A stretch of DNA of 31,417 nt from Corynebacterium kroppenstedtii. GTDB lineage: Bacteria; Actinomycetota; Actinomycetes; Mycobacteriales; Mycobacteriaceae. The stretch is taken from contig NZ_QFRA01000022.1 of assembly GCF_003243515.1 (NCBI RefSeq), positions 1-31,417 on the forward strand, read 5' to 3'. Below the pieces are notes generated by a model, which saw nothing but the letters and a program-made list of their open reading frames with translations, was not told where the DNA came from and searched no databases. Of the stretch, positions 31,344 through 31,417 are shown piece by piece. Each line of letters starts with the position of its first letter. Position 1 is the first letter of the stretch. Both the position numbers and the translations under genes were made by a program.

Positions 31344-31417
31344 ATGCTGGTACCATTCGCAGTTATCGCCTCAGTCGGCCTTTTTGCTATCAGCGGATTA
31401 TGTCTAACCATCACTAA
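31344..31417 (+). CDS. Start of a hypothetical membrane protein (cut by window end)
   Basis: ATG 31344 follows AAAGG with 6 nt spacing. The 24 codons that remain (MLVPFAVIASVGLFAISGLCLTIT) are almost entirely hydrophobic, so the protein begins with a transmembrane helix or signal anchor. The rest lies outside the window. A competing frame from ATG 31330 stops after 25 codons and is less likely. Confidence 0.45.
   Translation, partial: MLVPFAVIASVGLFAISGLCLTIT

Noticed and set aside
1..31417. CRISPR array, insertion sequence or prophage genes
   Set aside because: No regularly spaced repeats, transposase motifs or phage structural genes were found; only the plasmid rep remnant is mobile-element derived.

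Overview
The window looks like chromosomal DNA from a Corynebacterium, probably a lipophilic, C. kroppenstedtii-like species; the genus is well supported and the species is a guess. The base composition is moderately GC-rich. The gene content and order (class I aminotransferase, XPB helicase with its partner, Rpf, cold-shock protein, DUF2771, MFS, DUF2530, TrmH, SepH, SerC, citrate synthase, AccD3, EchA6-like protein, CtpE-like ATPase) run parallel, from memory, to the Mycobacterium tuberculosis stretch from about Rv0858c to Rv0908. This is therefore an old Mycobacteriales core block and not an accessory region, except for the last 1.4 kb.

Layout. 1-8.1 kb: a compound terminator, a PLP aminotransferase and a divergent alpha/beta hydrolase. 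A likely minus-strand operon follows: XPB-partner protein, XPB helicase, small DUF3239-type membrane protein. A conserved 66-aa protein is divergent from that operon. 8.1-13.4 kb: a secreted resuscitation-promoting factor and a divergent cold-shock protein, then a minus-strand operon DUF2530 - glutaminyl cyclotransferase - MFS transporter (frameshifted) - DUF2771. 13.4-20 kb: NCS2 purine/nucleobase permease and TrmH-type RNA methyltransferase (two frameshifts), then on the minus strand DUF6928, SepH (FtsZ regulator) and SerC. 20-30 kb, all plus strand except accD3: citrate synthase, FKBP, AccD3 carboxyltransferase (minus), aldo/keto reductase, EchA6-like enoyl-CoA hydratase homologue, CtpE-like P-type ATPase, CPA2 cation/proton antiporter and tRNA-Arg(CCU).

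Right end (30.05-31.4 kb): the tRNA-Arg 3' end directly abuts a decayed plasmid replication module. It has the N-terminal third of a pCG1/pGA1/pNG2-family Rep, an ATGA-coupled leader peptide whose Shine-Dalgarno lies in a hairpin, and a candidate antisense RNA with its own terminator. Beyond it lies visibly AT-richer DNA with an unknown 104-aa ORF and the start of a membrane-protein ORF. This is the only clear accessory segment and holds the most unusual signals, including a U UUA AAA slippery heptamer exactly where the Rep frame breaks.

Across the window, at least six genes have a TANNNT box 5-6 nt before the start codon and no Shine-Dalgarno, which points to leaderless transcripts. This also fixes several start sites. 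Frameshifts in the MFS and trmH genes sit in or near short homopolymers and could be sequence errors or real lesions. All family assignments are from reading motifs by eye; no database search was run.
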